Shown: positions 1 through 4,672 of the stretch, in pieces | Layout of the letters: every line of letters starts with the position of its first letter | Position numbering within the stretch: the stretch's first letter is position 1 | Position numbers and translations under genes: made by a program | From: Clostridia bacterium | Lineage (GTDB): Bacteria > Bacillota > Clostridia > Oscillospirales > Acutalibacteraceae | NCBI GenBank assembly: GCA_900769535.1 | Contig: CAAGHB010000025.1 | Location: forward strand, 1-5,390 | DNA length: 5,390 nt | Direction of reading: 5' to 3' | Notes under the pieces: model-generated | Told to the model about the DNA's origin: nothing | The model's input: only the letters and a program-made list of their open reading frames with translations | Databases searched by the model: none

Positions 1-410
1 CCCCACATCGAGCTGATGTTGATAACGTGGCCGCTTTTTTTCCTAATCATGTCGGGCAAAACTGCCGACGTGCAGTTAAAGGCGCCCGTCAAATTAACCG
101 AAAGAATACGTTGCCATTCGATTTCGCTCATGTCGGTAAAAAGCTTTATGCAGCCGATTGCCGCATTGTTGACGAGAATATCTACCGCGCCGAAATTATC
201 GGATATGTCGGCGACCATTTGTTCAACCTCGTGCTTTATCGAAACGTCAACCTTGTAGCCATGAAGTCGCTCATCGGTTGACAAAAATTCCTTTGCTGCC
301 TCGTCATCCTTTGAGTAACAAAAGGCAACGTTATATCCTTTATTCAAAAAAATTTCGCAAATGGCCCTTCCGATTCCCTTGCTTCCGCCTGTTACGAGTA
401 CGGTTTTCAT
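1..410 (-). CDS. SDR-family oxidoreductase, likely EF-P 5-aminopentanone reductase (YmfI/EfpI-like), 3' end off window
   Basis: This gene encodes a cytosolic NAD(P)-dependent short-chain dehydrogenase/reductase. Reading down from the ATG at 410-408, 136 residues are visible before the window edge, about 55% of a typical 245-residue SDR. The Rossmann cofactor motif TGGSKGIG is at residues 7-14, VDVS at 54-57, NNAA at 81-84 (usually NNAG), the tetrad Asn in SVNLTG at 106, and the catalytic Ser in NISS at 134. The catalytic Tyr/Lys lie beyond the edge. The visible sequence ends in NISSMW followed by the first two bases of a Gly codon. From memory, ISS-[MI]-W-G together with the upstream IKLFTD stretch is typical of the YmfI/EfpI group, which reduces the 5-aminopentanone modification on elongation factor P. 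FabG proteins usually differ here. The start is supported by GATAGGAG about 11 nt upstream and by a promoter at 454-482. SDR assignment is near certain; the EF-P role is probable, and a FabG-like or other SDR is the alternative. Confidence 0.85.
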   Translation of the reverse strand, partial: MKTVLVTGGSKGIGRAICEIFLNKGYNVAFCYSKDDEAAKEFLSTDERLHGYKVDVSIKHEVEQMVADISDNFGAVDILVNNAAIGCIKLFTDMSEIEWQRILSVNLTGAFNCTSAVLPDMIRKKSGHVINISSMW

Positions 411-453
411 ACTTTTTCGGCTCCTATCTGTTTAAAAAAGCATATACATTATA

Positions 454-482
454 ATTATATAATTATTTTATACAGATTACAA
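454..482 (-). promoter_or_regulatory. Sigma-A-type promoter for the SDR gene
   Basis: On the minus strand, TTGTAA (477-482) and a perfect TATAAT (454-459) are separated by exactly 17 bp. This places transcription start near 447, about 37 nt upstream of the SDR ATG, with an AGGAG ribosome binding site in between. The surroundings are very A/T-rich, so chance matches are easier here, but spacing and position both fit. Confidence 0.6.
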
Positions 483-631
483 TAGAAATCCACAATTTTT
501 AGCCACTGAATTTATATAAATTTTGGGGTATAAAAATACACGGTGTGCTCTTTGACGGAAGTTGACATAATATCGGTTATTTTTGACTAAAAAGGTCGAT
601 TGTGAATAAATAAACCGCATAAGAGGTGGGT

Positions 632-661
632 TTTTACACATTTTCAACAGAGTTTTCAACA
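632..661 (+). promoter_or_regulatory. Cluster of DnaA-box-like 9-mers (tentative)
   Basis: Three similar 9-mers lie almost back to back: TTTTACACA (632-640), TTTTCAACA (641-649) and, after GAG, TTTTCAACA again (653-661). The first fits the relaxed DnaA box TTWTNCACA. The other two each differ at one conserved C-to-A position. The two identical copies have a 12-bp period. DnaA boxes are normally found at oriC, in the dnaA promoter or at titration/reactivation sites, but no dnaA or dnaN is visible here. The function is therefore uncertain, and another protein could use this short direct repeat. Confidence 0.3.
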
Positions 662-743
662 ATTATTATGTTAACATTGTTTTGCGAGTTAAGGAAAAAG
701 CTGTTAGTGTTGAGTGAAAATTTATGTAATAAAATAACCGCTA

Positions 744-771
744 TTGCTTTTTTACGGATTTATGGTAAAAT
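744..771 (+). promoter_or_regulatory. Probable licD promoter (extended -10)
   Basis: TTGCTT (744-749) and TAAAAT (766-771) are separated by 16 bp, with a TGG extension directly before the -10 box. Predicted transcription start is near 778, giving a leader of about 45 nt to the ATG at 823. The leader carries AAAGGGGTG (803-811) and GAAGG (811-815) as ribosome-binding candidates. Confidence 0.5.
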
Positions 772-822
772 AAAAATATATGCGCAAAAATTTGGCGTTA
801 CGAAAGGGGTGAAGGTATAAAA

Positions 823-1647
823 ATGACGGCCGACGAGCTTAGAAAATTGCAACTGAAATCGCTCGAAACCTTGCAGGAATTTGCAAAATTCTGCGACGAT
901 AATTTTTTACGGTATTATATAATCGGCGGCTGTTTAATCGGTGCAGTTCGCGAGGGCGGATTTTTGGCCTGGGACGACGACATCGACGTTTTTATGCCCC
1001 GGCCCGATTACGAGCGCTTATGGAGAATGTGGGATTCGCGAGGACGGTTTAAGCTGCTTCGCACAACCGACCGAATTAACATAAGAAGTCAGTTTATGAC
1101 CCTCTGCGACACCGATACTACCTGCGTACGCCGCTTGACAAAGGATTTGCCCATTCCGCAGGGAATAACCATGGATATTATTCCGCTTGATGGAGCGCCT
1201 TATTCGCGGCTTTCCCGCCTTAATCAAAAGAGACACGCCGTTTTATACTCGGTTTACTGCCTTGATATGCTGCCCGAAAATCACGGAGGGCTCAGCCGAT
1301 TTGTTACCCGGCTTTTACTTATGAAGCCAAAAGGACTGAAAAACCGTTTAAGAAAACGGCACGAAAAGAAAATGGCGCGGTATAATCTGGCTAATTACGA
1401 CTATCTAACCGAGCTTTGTTCGGGGCTGAAATATATGGATAACGAATATCCAAAGGAATGGTTTGCATCAACCGTACCTGTAAAATTCGAGGGGATGACC
1501 CTGCCTGCACCAATCGGATACAAAAAGTATCTCACTAAGGTTTTCGGAGATTATATGACACCGCCGGACGATAGCGAACGTACTACCGAGCACGGCATCC
1601 TGTTTGTCGATACCGAAAGGTCATATCGCGACACCCTTTATGAGTAA
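823..1647 (+). CDS. LicD-family phosphotransferase (nucleotidyltransferase fold)
   Basis: This 274-residue protein of the LicD family is of normal length. Family members act on the cytoplasmic face and transfer phosphocholine or another phospho-alcohol group onto teichoic acids, capsules or glycans; Haemophilus and pneumococcal LicD are the models, and fukutin is distantly related. The diagnostic N-terminal block spans about residues 33-64: IIGGCLIGAVREGGF, then WDDDIDVFMPRPDY, whose Asp residues 51-53 and 55 are the likely metal-binding positions. MDIIPLDGAP is at 117-126, and the C-terminal family block runs from about 222 to 248 (FEGM.LPAP, then YL, then FGDYM.PP). There is no signal peptide or membrane segment. 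The ATG at 823 has AGGGG/GAAGG upstream. The gene is monocistronic, with its own promoter and a terminator 18 bp after the stop, and no licA/licC or glycosyltransferase neighbours. The actual donor and acceptor cannot be told from this window. Confidence 0.92.
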   Translation: MTADELRKLQLKSLETLQEFAKFCDDNFLRYYIIGGCLIGAVREGGFLAWDDDIDVFMPRPDYERLWRMWDSRGRFKLLRTTDRINIRSQFMTLCDTDTTCVRRLTKDLPIPQGITMDIIPLDGAPYSRLSRLNQKRHAVLYSVYCLDMLPENHGGLSRFVTRLLLMKPKGLKNRLRKRHEKKMARYNLANYDYLTELCSGLKYMDNEYPKEWFASTVPVKFEGMTLPAPIGYKKYLTKVFGDYMTPPDDSERTTEHGILFVDTERSYRDTLYE

Positions 1648-1664
1648 AAAAGCATAATGAAAAT

Positions 1665-1699
1665 AAAAAAATCCACCCGCTATGCGAGTGGATTTTTTT
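1665..1699. terminator. Bidirectional intrinsic terminator between licD and the oadB-oadG operon
   Basis: The hairpin arms are TCCAC-C-CGC (1672-1680) and GCG-A-GTGGA (1684-1692), with a single C/A mismatch and a TAT loop. They are flanked by A7 (1665-1671) and T7 (1693-1699), so a stem followed by a U-tract forms in both directions. It ends licD on the plus strand and the oadG-like gene (stop at 1717) on the minus strand. Confidence 0.9.
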
Positions 1700-1716
1700 G
1701 TTATTTAAAGCTGTAT

Positions 1717-1860
1717 TTATTCGTCCTTTTTACCCTTTTTACCGAACCAGTTGAGCAACACGGTAATAACGATAAGAACGCCCATAACGATAAGAATGCT
1801 GAGCATTCCTATACCCATATATTTAAGATTGTCGATAAAAGCCATTGGATTAAAATTCAT
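1717..1860 (-). CDS. Very short OadG-like small subunit of the Na+-translocating decarboxylase
   Basis: This 47-residue protein has an N-terminal stretch MNFNPMAFIDNLKYMGIGM, one strong membrane helix at about residues 16-36 (rich in I, L, V and M), and a short basic tail WFGKKGKKDE facing the cytoplasm. The size, the single helix near the N-terminus and the position directly after oadB match the small OadG-related subunits seen beside beta subunits in Clostridia. Canonical OadG (about 80-120 residues) also has a long soluble tail that binds the alpha subunit; that tail is absent here. The ATG at 1860 is preceded by AGGGAGG (about 1871-1877), which touches the stop codon of oadB, so the two genes are probably translationally coupled, with 16 nt between stop and start. 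Its role is inferred to be stabilising the beta subunit in the membrane. It was identified by position and topology rather than by strong sequence motifs. Confidence 0.8.
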   Translation of the reverse strand: MNFNPMAFIDNLKYMGIGMLSILIVMGVLIVITVLLNWFGKKGKKDE

Positions 1861-1876
1861 ACGCTTTTTTCCTCCC

Positions 1877-3055
1877 TTACATAAAGAAGTTGAGTATCAA
1901 ACCGCCTGCAATAACCGAGGCAATCTGACCCGAAACGTTAACGCCGATTGAATGCATGAGCAGGAAGTTTTGCGGGTCTTCTGCGAGTCCCATTTTGTGA
2001 ACGATTCGTCCTGACATCGGGAAGGCCGAGATACCTGCCGCGCCAATCATCGGGTTTACCTTCTTTTTGAGGAAAAGGTTGAGAATTTTTGCAAAAATTA
2101 CGCCGCCTGCCGTATCGAAAATAAAGGCGAAAAGGCCGAGCCCGAGGATGAGCAGGGTATCAACGGCAAGGAAGTTTTCGGCCTGCATCTGTGATGCGAT
2201 GGTGATGCCGAGGAATATGGTGATAAGATTTGCAAGCACCTTCTGCGCTGTTTCCGAAAGGGAATTTAGTACGCCGCATTCGCGAATGAGGTTTCCGAAC
2301 ATGAGGAAGCCGACCAGCGAAACCGATGCGGGAGCAACAAGTCCTGCGATAACGGTGATTACAATCGGGAAGAGGATACGAGTGCTCTTTTTAACCTCTT
2401 TTTGCTCGTATGGCATACGGATAAGACGCTCTTTTTTGGTAGTCAGCAGCTTGATTACAGGCGGCTGAATAATCGGAACGAGAGCCATATACGAGTATGC
2501 GGCAACCATGATTGCGCCGAGATAATTTGAATTCAGCTTATTCGCTACGACGATGGAGGTCGGGCCGTCAGCGGCACCGATAATCGCTATTGAAGCGGCA
2601 TCGTCAATGCCAAAGAACATCGAAGCGGCACAGAGGGTAAAGAAGATACCAAACTGAGCAGCGGCACCGAAAATCATAAGCTTCGGGTTAGAAAGCAGAG
2701 GGCCAAAGTCAATCATCGCGCCGATTCCGATAAAAAGAATAAGGGGAAACAATTCGTTGGCAATTCCTGCTTCAAAGAGGGTGGTCAGAGCCCCTTCCTC
2801 AACGCTGATGTCGGTAGCTCCTTCCGCAAGCAGCTTGTTATAAGTCGCCTGGCTGATGGCCGTTTCGCCCTGAAAATATCTGGTGATGGCGCCCGAAATC
2901 GGCAGGTTGACGAGAATTGCGCCAAAGCCAATCGGGAGCAAAAGGGTGGGCTCCATTTCCTTTTTAATTGCGAGGTAGATGAGAATTCCGCCGATTGCCC
3001 ACATGACGATTTGTTGCCACGAGACATGAAGCAGATTTTCGTACAGGATTTCCAT
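1877..3055 (-). CDS. oadB: Na+-translocating decarboxylase beta subunit (OadB/GcdB/MmdB family)
   Basis: This 392-residue integral membrane protein is the Na+-pumping subunit of biotin-dependent decarboxylases acting on oxaloacetate, methylmalonyl-CoA or glutaconyl-CoA. It couples carboxybiotin decarboxylation to Na+ export. Family blocks are visible: DFGPLLSNPK (116-125), IIGAADGPTSIVVANKL (158-174) with Asp163, AAYSYMALVPIIQPP (185-199) with Tyr187/Tyr189, and the C-terminal FPMSGR and GVNVSGQIASVIAGG (371-385) with Asn373 and Ser375/Ser380. Asp, Tyr, Asn and Ser residues in these blocks are those implicated in Na+/H+ movement in the Klebsiella enzyme; exact residue equivalence is from memory. 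The hydrophobic pattern implies about ten membrane segments. The start chosen is the ATG at 3055, because AAAAGGAG (3063-3070) sits 7 nt upstream. A longer reading from 3073 would translate that ribosome binding site itself. It is followed by an oadG-like gene, but no carboxyltransferase alpha or biotin-carrier gene is in view, so the substrate is unknown. A Mn2+-type riboswitch precedes it. Confidence 0.95.
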   Translation of the reverse strand: MEILYENLLHVSWQQIVMWAIGGILIYLAIKKEMEPTLLLPIGFGAILVNLPISGAITRYFQGETAISQATYNKLLAEGATDISVEEGALTTLFEAGIANELFPLILFIGIGAMIDFGPLLSNPKLMIFGAAAQFGIFFTLCAASMFFGIDDAASIAIIGAADGPTSIVVANKLNSNYLGAIMVAAYSYMALVPIIQPPVIKLLTTKKERLIRMPYEQKEVKKSTRILFPIVITVIAGLVAPASVSLVGFLMFGNLIRECGVLNSLSETAQKVLANLITIFLGITIASQMQAENFLAVDTLLILGLGLFAFIFDTAGGVIFAKILNLFLKKKVNPMIGAAGISAFPMSGRIVHKMGLAEDPQNFLLMHSIGVNVSGQIASVIAGGLILNFFM

Positions 3056-3062
3056 ATGGTTT

Positions 3063-3070
3063 CTCCTTTT
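3063..3070 (-). promoter_or_regulatory. oadB ribosome binding site that fixes the start
   Basis: AAAAGGAG on the minus strand lies 7 nt before the ATG at 3055. It overlaps an upstream in-frame ATG (3073-3071), which would encode MKRRNH through the site itself. That upstream start is therefore unlikely. Confidence 0.85.
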
Positions 3071-3092
3071 CAATAAAATCGTTTTAAAAAAT

Positions 3093-3153
3093 AAAAAAAG
3101 ACGCCTATTACCCGCTTTTTGCGCTTAAAAAGCAAAGCCGAGTAATAAGAGTC
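3093..3153 (-). terminator. Intrinsic terminator forming the riboswitch expression platform
   Basis: On the minus strand the 5' arm GACUCUUAUUACUCGGCUUU begins at 3153, and the 3' arm ending in GGGUAAUAGGCGUC finishes at 3100. They pair over roughly 15-20 bp with one mismatch and small bulges, and a U7 tract (3099-3093) follows. The 5' arm includes CUCUUA (3146-3151), which is also the 3' strand of aptamer helix P1, so the two folds exclude each other. Metal binding that stabilises P1 should prevent termination, which predicts an ON switch for oadB-oadG. Confidence 0.85.
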
Positions 3154-3246
3154 TTGCTTTTTAATACAAAGGCGGGCTTTTTTTAGCCGTATTGACGCCG
3201 ATTTGTCGCGGTGAAATTTCTTTTCGCCGCAAGCTACTCCCTCTTA
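3146..3246 (-). ncRNA. yybP-ykoY (Mn2+-sensing) riboswitch aptamer upstream of oadB
   Basis: Reading the minus strand from 3246, the whole yybP-ykoY architecture is present. P1 pairs UAAGAG (3246-3241) with CUCUUA (3151-3146). The conserved L1 strand GGAGUAGC (3240-3233) follows P1, and its partner GCAAGA (3157-3152) precedes the P1 3' strand. Hairpin P2 pairs UUGCGG (3232-3227) with CCGCGA (3211-3206). The second arm pairs ACAAA with UUUGU and GGCG with CGCC. It holds the one-sided loop UCAAUAC (3195-3189) and is capped by GGCU/AGCC around an A-rich loop. This is the same order and loop content I recall for the Lactococcus Mn2+ aptamer, including the A-rich metal-site loop within CGUCAAU. 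It lacks the extra hairpin that the Lactococcus RNA carries between P3 and P1. Known members bind Mn2+ and normally control Mn2+ exporters and related membrane proteins. Here the RNA precedes a Na+-pump subunit. Confidence 0.92.
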
Positions 3247-3274
3247 ATATAACCAATTATTTACTTACAGCACG

Positions 3275-3303
3275 ATTTTATCACAGCCGTATTAAAAAAT
3301 CAA
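3275..3303 (-). promoter_or_regulatory. Promoter of the riboswitch-oadB-oadG operon
   Basis: On the minus strand, TTGATT (3298-3303) and TAAAAT (3275-3280) are 17 bp apart, with a TGA extended -10 element directly upstream of the -10 box. Predicted transcription start near 3268 leaves about 20 nt before helix P1 of the riboswitch begins at 3246. It lies between the degV terminator and the aptamer, so the operon is independent of degV. Confidence 0.7.
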
Positions 3304-3318
3304 GGTGAATTTACGCAT

Positions 3319-3348
3319 AAAAAAGGGTTGCCTCAAAAAAAGCAACCC
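3319..3348 (-). terminator. Intrinsic terminator of degV
   Basis: On the minus strand GGGTTGC (3348-3342) pairs perfectly with GCAACCC (3331-3325) around a 10-nt loop, followed by T6 (3324-3319). It starts about 10 nt after the degV stop codon and insulates the oadB operon from degV transcription. Confidence 0.85.
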
Positions 3349-3357
3349 CATGTAGTA

Positions 3358-4230
3358 TTATCTTTCACTTGCGAAGAAGAAGAGTGCCATCGTTCCCGGT
3401 CCCGAATGGGTTCCGATTACGGGACCGACAAAGTTGATGATAACCTCTTTTACCGGCAAGGCCTTTAAAATTTCGGACTTTACGTATTCGGCGTCATCGA
3501 TACAGTCGCCGTGGCTGATGAAAACGGTCTGTCCTTCCGGGTTTATGATGGTTTCCTTCATTCGCTTTACAAGCGAGTCGAGCGATGCCTGACGTCCGCG
3601 AACCACTCCCGTTTTGACCAGCTTACCCTCGTTGTCACAGTGCATCAGCGGCTTTACACCGAGCGCACTGCCGATAATTGCGGTTGTTTTCGAAACGCGA
3701 CCCCCTCTTTGAAGATGGTGAAGGTCGCTTACGGTGAAAAGGTGGGCTTGACTAAGCTTGTTTTCCTCTACCCAGTCGCGCACCTCGTCAATCGAAGCGC
3801 CGCTTTTCTGCATATTTGCGGCGTAATATACAAGCATTCCCTGACCGAGTGATGCCGCAAGGGTATCAACGCAGTAAATCTTTCTTTCGGGATATTTTTC
3901 GCTCATTTCGTCAGCGACGATTTTTCCGGTGTTAAAGGTGCCGCTGAGGGCTGATGAAAAGCCGAGGTAAATCACGTCGTATCCGTCGTCGAGCCATTTT
4001 TTAAAGATGTCGTTAAAATCCTCAATATTTGCGGCCGCGGTTTTGGCCATAAGTCCGCTTCGAAGCATATTGTAGTAGTCTGTCGGGCTTATTTCGCGAC
4101 CGTCAAGATAGTTTTTATACACCTTATCCTCGGCGAGTACCGAAAGACAGAGCACGTCAAGTTCCAGCTGTTCGGCAAGCTCGGCTGTCAAATCACAGGA
4201 GGAATCGGTAATAATTTTGAATTTACTCAT
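3358..4230 (-). CDS. DegV-family fatty-acid-binding protein (FakB-like)
   Basis: This soluble protein of 290 residues has the usual DegV length. Characterised members (FakB1/FakB2) bind one fatty acid and present it to the kinase FakA for phosphorylation, feeding phospholipid synthesis. Visible landmarks are the N-terminal KIITDSSCDL (5-14), the fatty-acid-contacting loop LGFSSALSGTFN (89-100) with Ser92/Ser93, HLQRGGRVSKTTAIIGSAL (172-190), GVKPLM (191-196), and the C-terminal GTHSGPGTMALFF (273-285) with the conserved HxGPG His275. The loop that usually reads T-S-Q-P near residue 64 is TAAAN here, as in some clostridial paralogues. The ATG at 4230 has AAAGGAT about 10 nt upstream. No fakA is adjacent; that is common for degV paralogues. 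Family assignment is firm, while the ligand and the FakA partnership are inferred from homology. Confidence 0.94.
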   Translation of the reverse strand: MSKFKIITDSSCDLTAELAEQLELDVLCLSVLAEDKVYKNYLDGREISPTDYYNMLRSGLMAKTAAANIEDFNDIFKKWLDDGYDVIYLGFSSALSGTFNTGKIVADEMSEKYPERKIYCVDTLAASLGQGMLVYYAANMQKSGASIDEVRDWVEENKLSQAHLFTVSDLHHLQRGGRVSKTTAIIGSALGVKPLMHCDNEGKLVKTGVVRGRQASLDSLVKRMKETIINPEGQTVFISHGDCIDDAEYVKSEILKALPVKEVIINFVGPVIGTHSGPGTMALFFFASER

Positions 4231-4258
4231 AGCAAAAAAATCCTTTCGCGGATATTGA

Positions 4259-4288
4259 ATTATGTTCGATAATATTGATTGCGGTAAA
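4259..4288 (-). promoter_or_regulatory. Possible degV promoter
   Basis: On the minus strand TTTACC (4283-4288) and CATAAT (4259-4264) are 18 bp apart, which would start transcription about 20 nt before the degV ATG. The -35 match is only four of six. A TATTAT (4270-4275) is an alternative -10 box without a good partner. Confidence 0.35.
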
Positions 4289-4480
4289 GGCCGCCGACGG
4301 CTGAAAAGTTACGGTGCAGGTATGCCGAATTGCAGGGCAAACACAGGCCGCAGCTTAACCGCGCAAAAGCTGTTTTGCGTTCCGAATATAATATTATGGC
4401 TTTTTGGCAATAAAGTCACCCTACATAATGCTTTTTGACCTCTAACCTTTGTTTTCATTCAGTAGAGTTGGAATTTTTTT

Positions 4481-4599
4481 ACTCTCCCTTCGGTAGAAAT
4501 CAATCAAACGCTTGATTTAACTGGCTTTTTTGGCCATCGTTTTACGAGCATAACTTGTCGGTAGAGAAAAAATAACGCCTTTTCTACCGATGGGAGAGT
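4481..4599. repeat. 119-bp element bounded by 19-bp near-perfect inverted repeats
   Basis: The left arm ACTCTCCCTTCGGTAGAAA (4481-4499) is the reverse complement of the right arm TTTCTACCGATGGGAGAGT (4581-4599) except at one position, and the arms are exactly 100 bp apart. Smaller hairpins are nested inside: AATCAA-ACGC-TTGATT (4502-4517) and TGGC/GCCA (4522-4536). An alternative hairpin, TCGGTAGA (4558-4565) with TCTACCGA (4583-4590), competes with the long stem. No target-site duplication is visible at the borders. The right arm ends 15 bp before the XRE -35 box, so it may be an operator, a structured RNA or a small mobile remnant. Confidence 0.75.
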
Positions 4600-4614
4600 G
4601 GCAAAACGAGGGAC

Positions 4615-4643
4615 TTGAAAAAAATATTCGGGTGTGATATACT
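4615..4643 (+). promoter_or_regulatory. Strong sigma-A promoter of the XRE gene (extended -10)
   Basis: TTGAAA (4615-4620) and TATACT (4638-4643) have an exact 17-bp spacer, and TGA directly precedes the -10 box. Predicted transcription start near 4650 gives a leader of about 23 nt to the GTG at 4673. This rules out the further-upstream GTG at 4634 as a start, because it lies inside the promoter. Confidence 0.8.
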
Positions 4644-4657
4644 TAAATTATAGCATG

Positions 4658-4664
4658 AAAGGAG
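4658..4664 (+). promoter_or_regulatory. Ribosome binding site that fixes the XRE start
   Basis: AAAGGAG is 8 nt before GTG at 4673. The alternative ATG at 4655 overlaps this site, so GTG is the preferred start. Confidence 0.8.
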
Positions 4665-4672
4665 ATGGGTTT

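Larger units (their letters stand above)
411..822. other. 412-bp divergent intergenic region between the SDR gene and licD
   Basis: This A/T-rich region separates two divergently transcribed genes. I see the SDR promoter (454-482), a run of three DnaA-box-like 9-mers (632-661) followed by the 10-bp palindrome ATGTTAACAT at 668-677, and the licD promoter (744-771). The open reading frames at 477-662 (minus) and 626-820 (plus) have no convincing ribosome binding site or recognisable domain, so I treat them as chance. No tRNA, terminator or riboswitch was recognised between 483 and 631. Confidence 0.6.
4231..4672. other. 442-bp divergent intergenic region between degV and the XRE gene
   Basis: No gene was recognised here. 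The left third contains the possible degV promoter and a perfect 7-bp hairpin CGCAAAA-GCTG-TTTTGCG (4362-4379) with no T-tract. The middle (4387-4480) is A/T-rich without clear signals. The right part holds the large inverted-repeat element (4481-4599) and then the strong XRE promoter (4615-4643). I see no tRNA, known riboswitch or plausible small ORF with a ribosome binding site. Confidence 0.6.

Noticed and set aside
16..281. Two plus-strand open reading frames of about 80 codons
   Set aside because: Both overlap the clear minus-strand SDR gene with its TGGSKGIG and NISS motifs, and neither shows a recognisable domain or ribosome binding site.
563..591. Perfect TTGACA at 563-568 as a promoter -35 box
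   Set aside because: No acceptable -10 hexamer occurs 16-18 bp downstream; the best candidates match at only about three positions.
477..820. Short open reading frames on both strands in the SDR-licD intergenic region
   Set aside because: Low-complexity A/T-rich translations with no domain and no good ribosome binding site; they overlap the promoters and DnaA-like boxes.
1018..1236. Minus-strand open reading frame inside licD
   Set aside because: It is fully contained in a well-supported LicD gene and has no features of its own.
1657..1951. Plus-strand open reading frames across the oadG-like gene
   Set aside because: They run through the bidirectional terminator and antisense to the 47-residue OadG-like protein, which has a strong ribosome binding site and a membrane helix.
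2067..3027. Open reading frames on both strands within oadB (2067-2468 and 2785-3027)
   Set aside because: They are shadow frames of the conserved oadB coding sequence.
3056..3073. Six-residue N-terminal extension of OadB (MKRRNH)
   Set aside because: It would translate the AAAAGGAG ribosome binding site; the ATG at 3055 has ideal spacing.
4481..4599. Insertion sequence or CRISPR array at the inverted repeats
   Set aside because: There is no transposase, no target-site duplication and no regularly spaced direct repeats.
4634..4672. Earlier GTG (4634) or ATG (4655) start for the XRE protein
   Set aside because: GTG 4634 lies within the promoter upstream of the predicted transcript start, and ATG 4655 overlaps the ribosome binding site.
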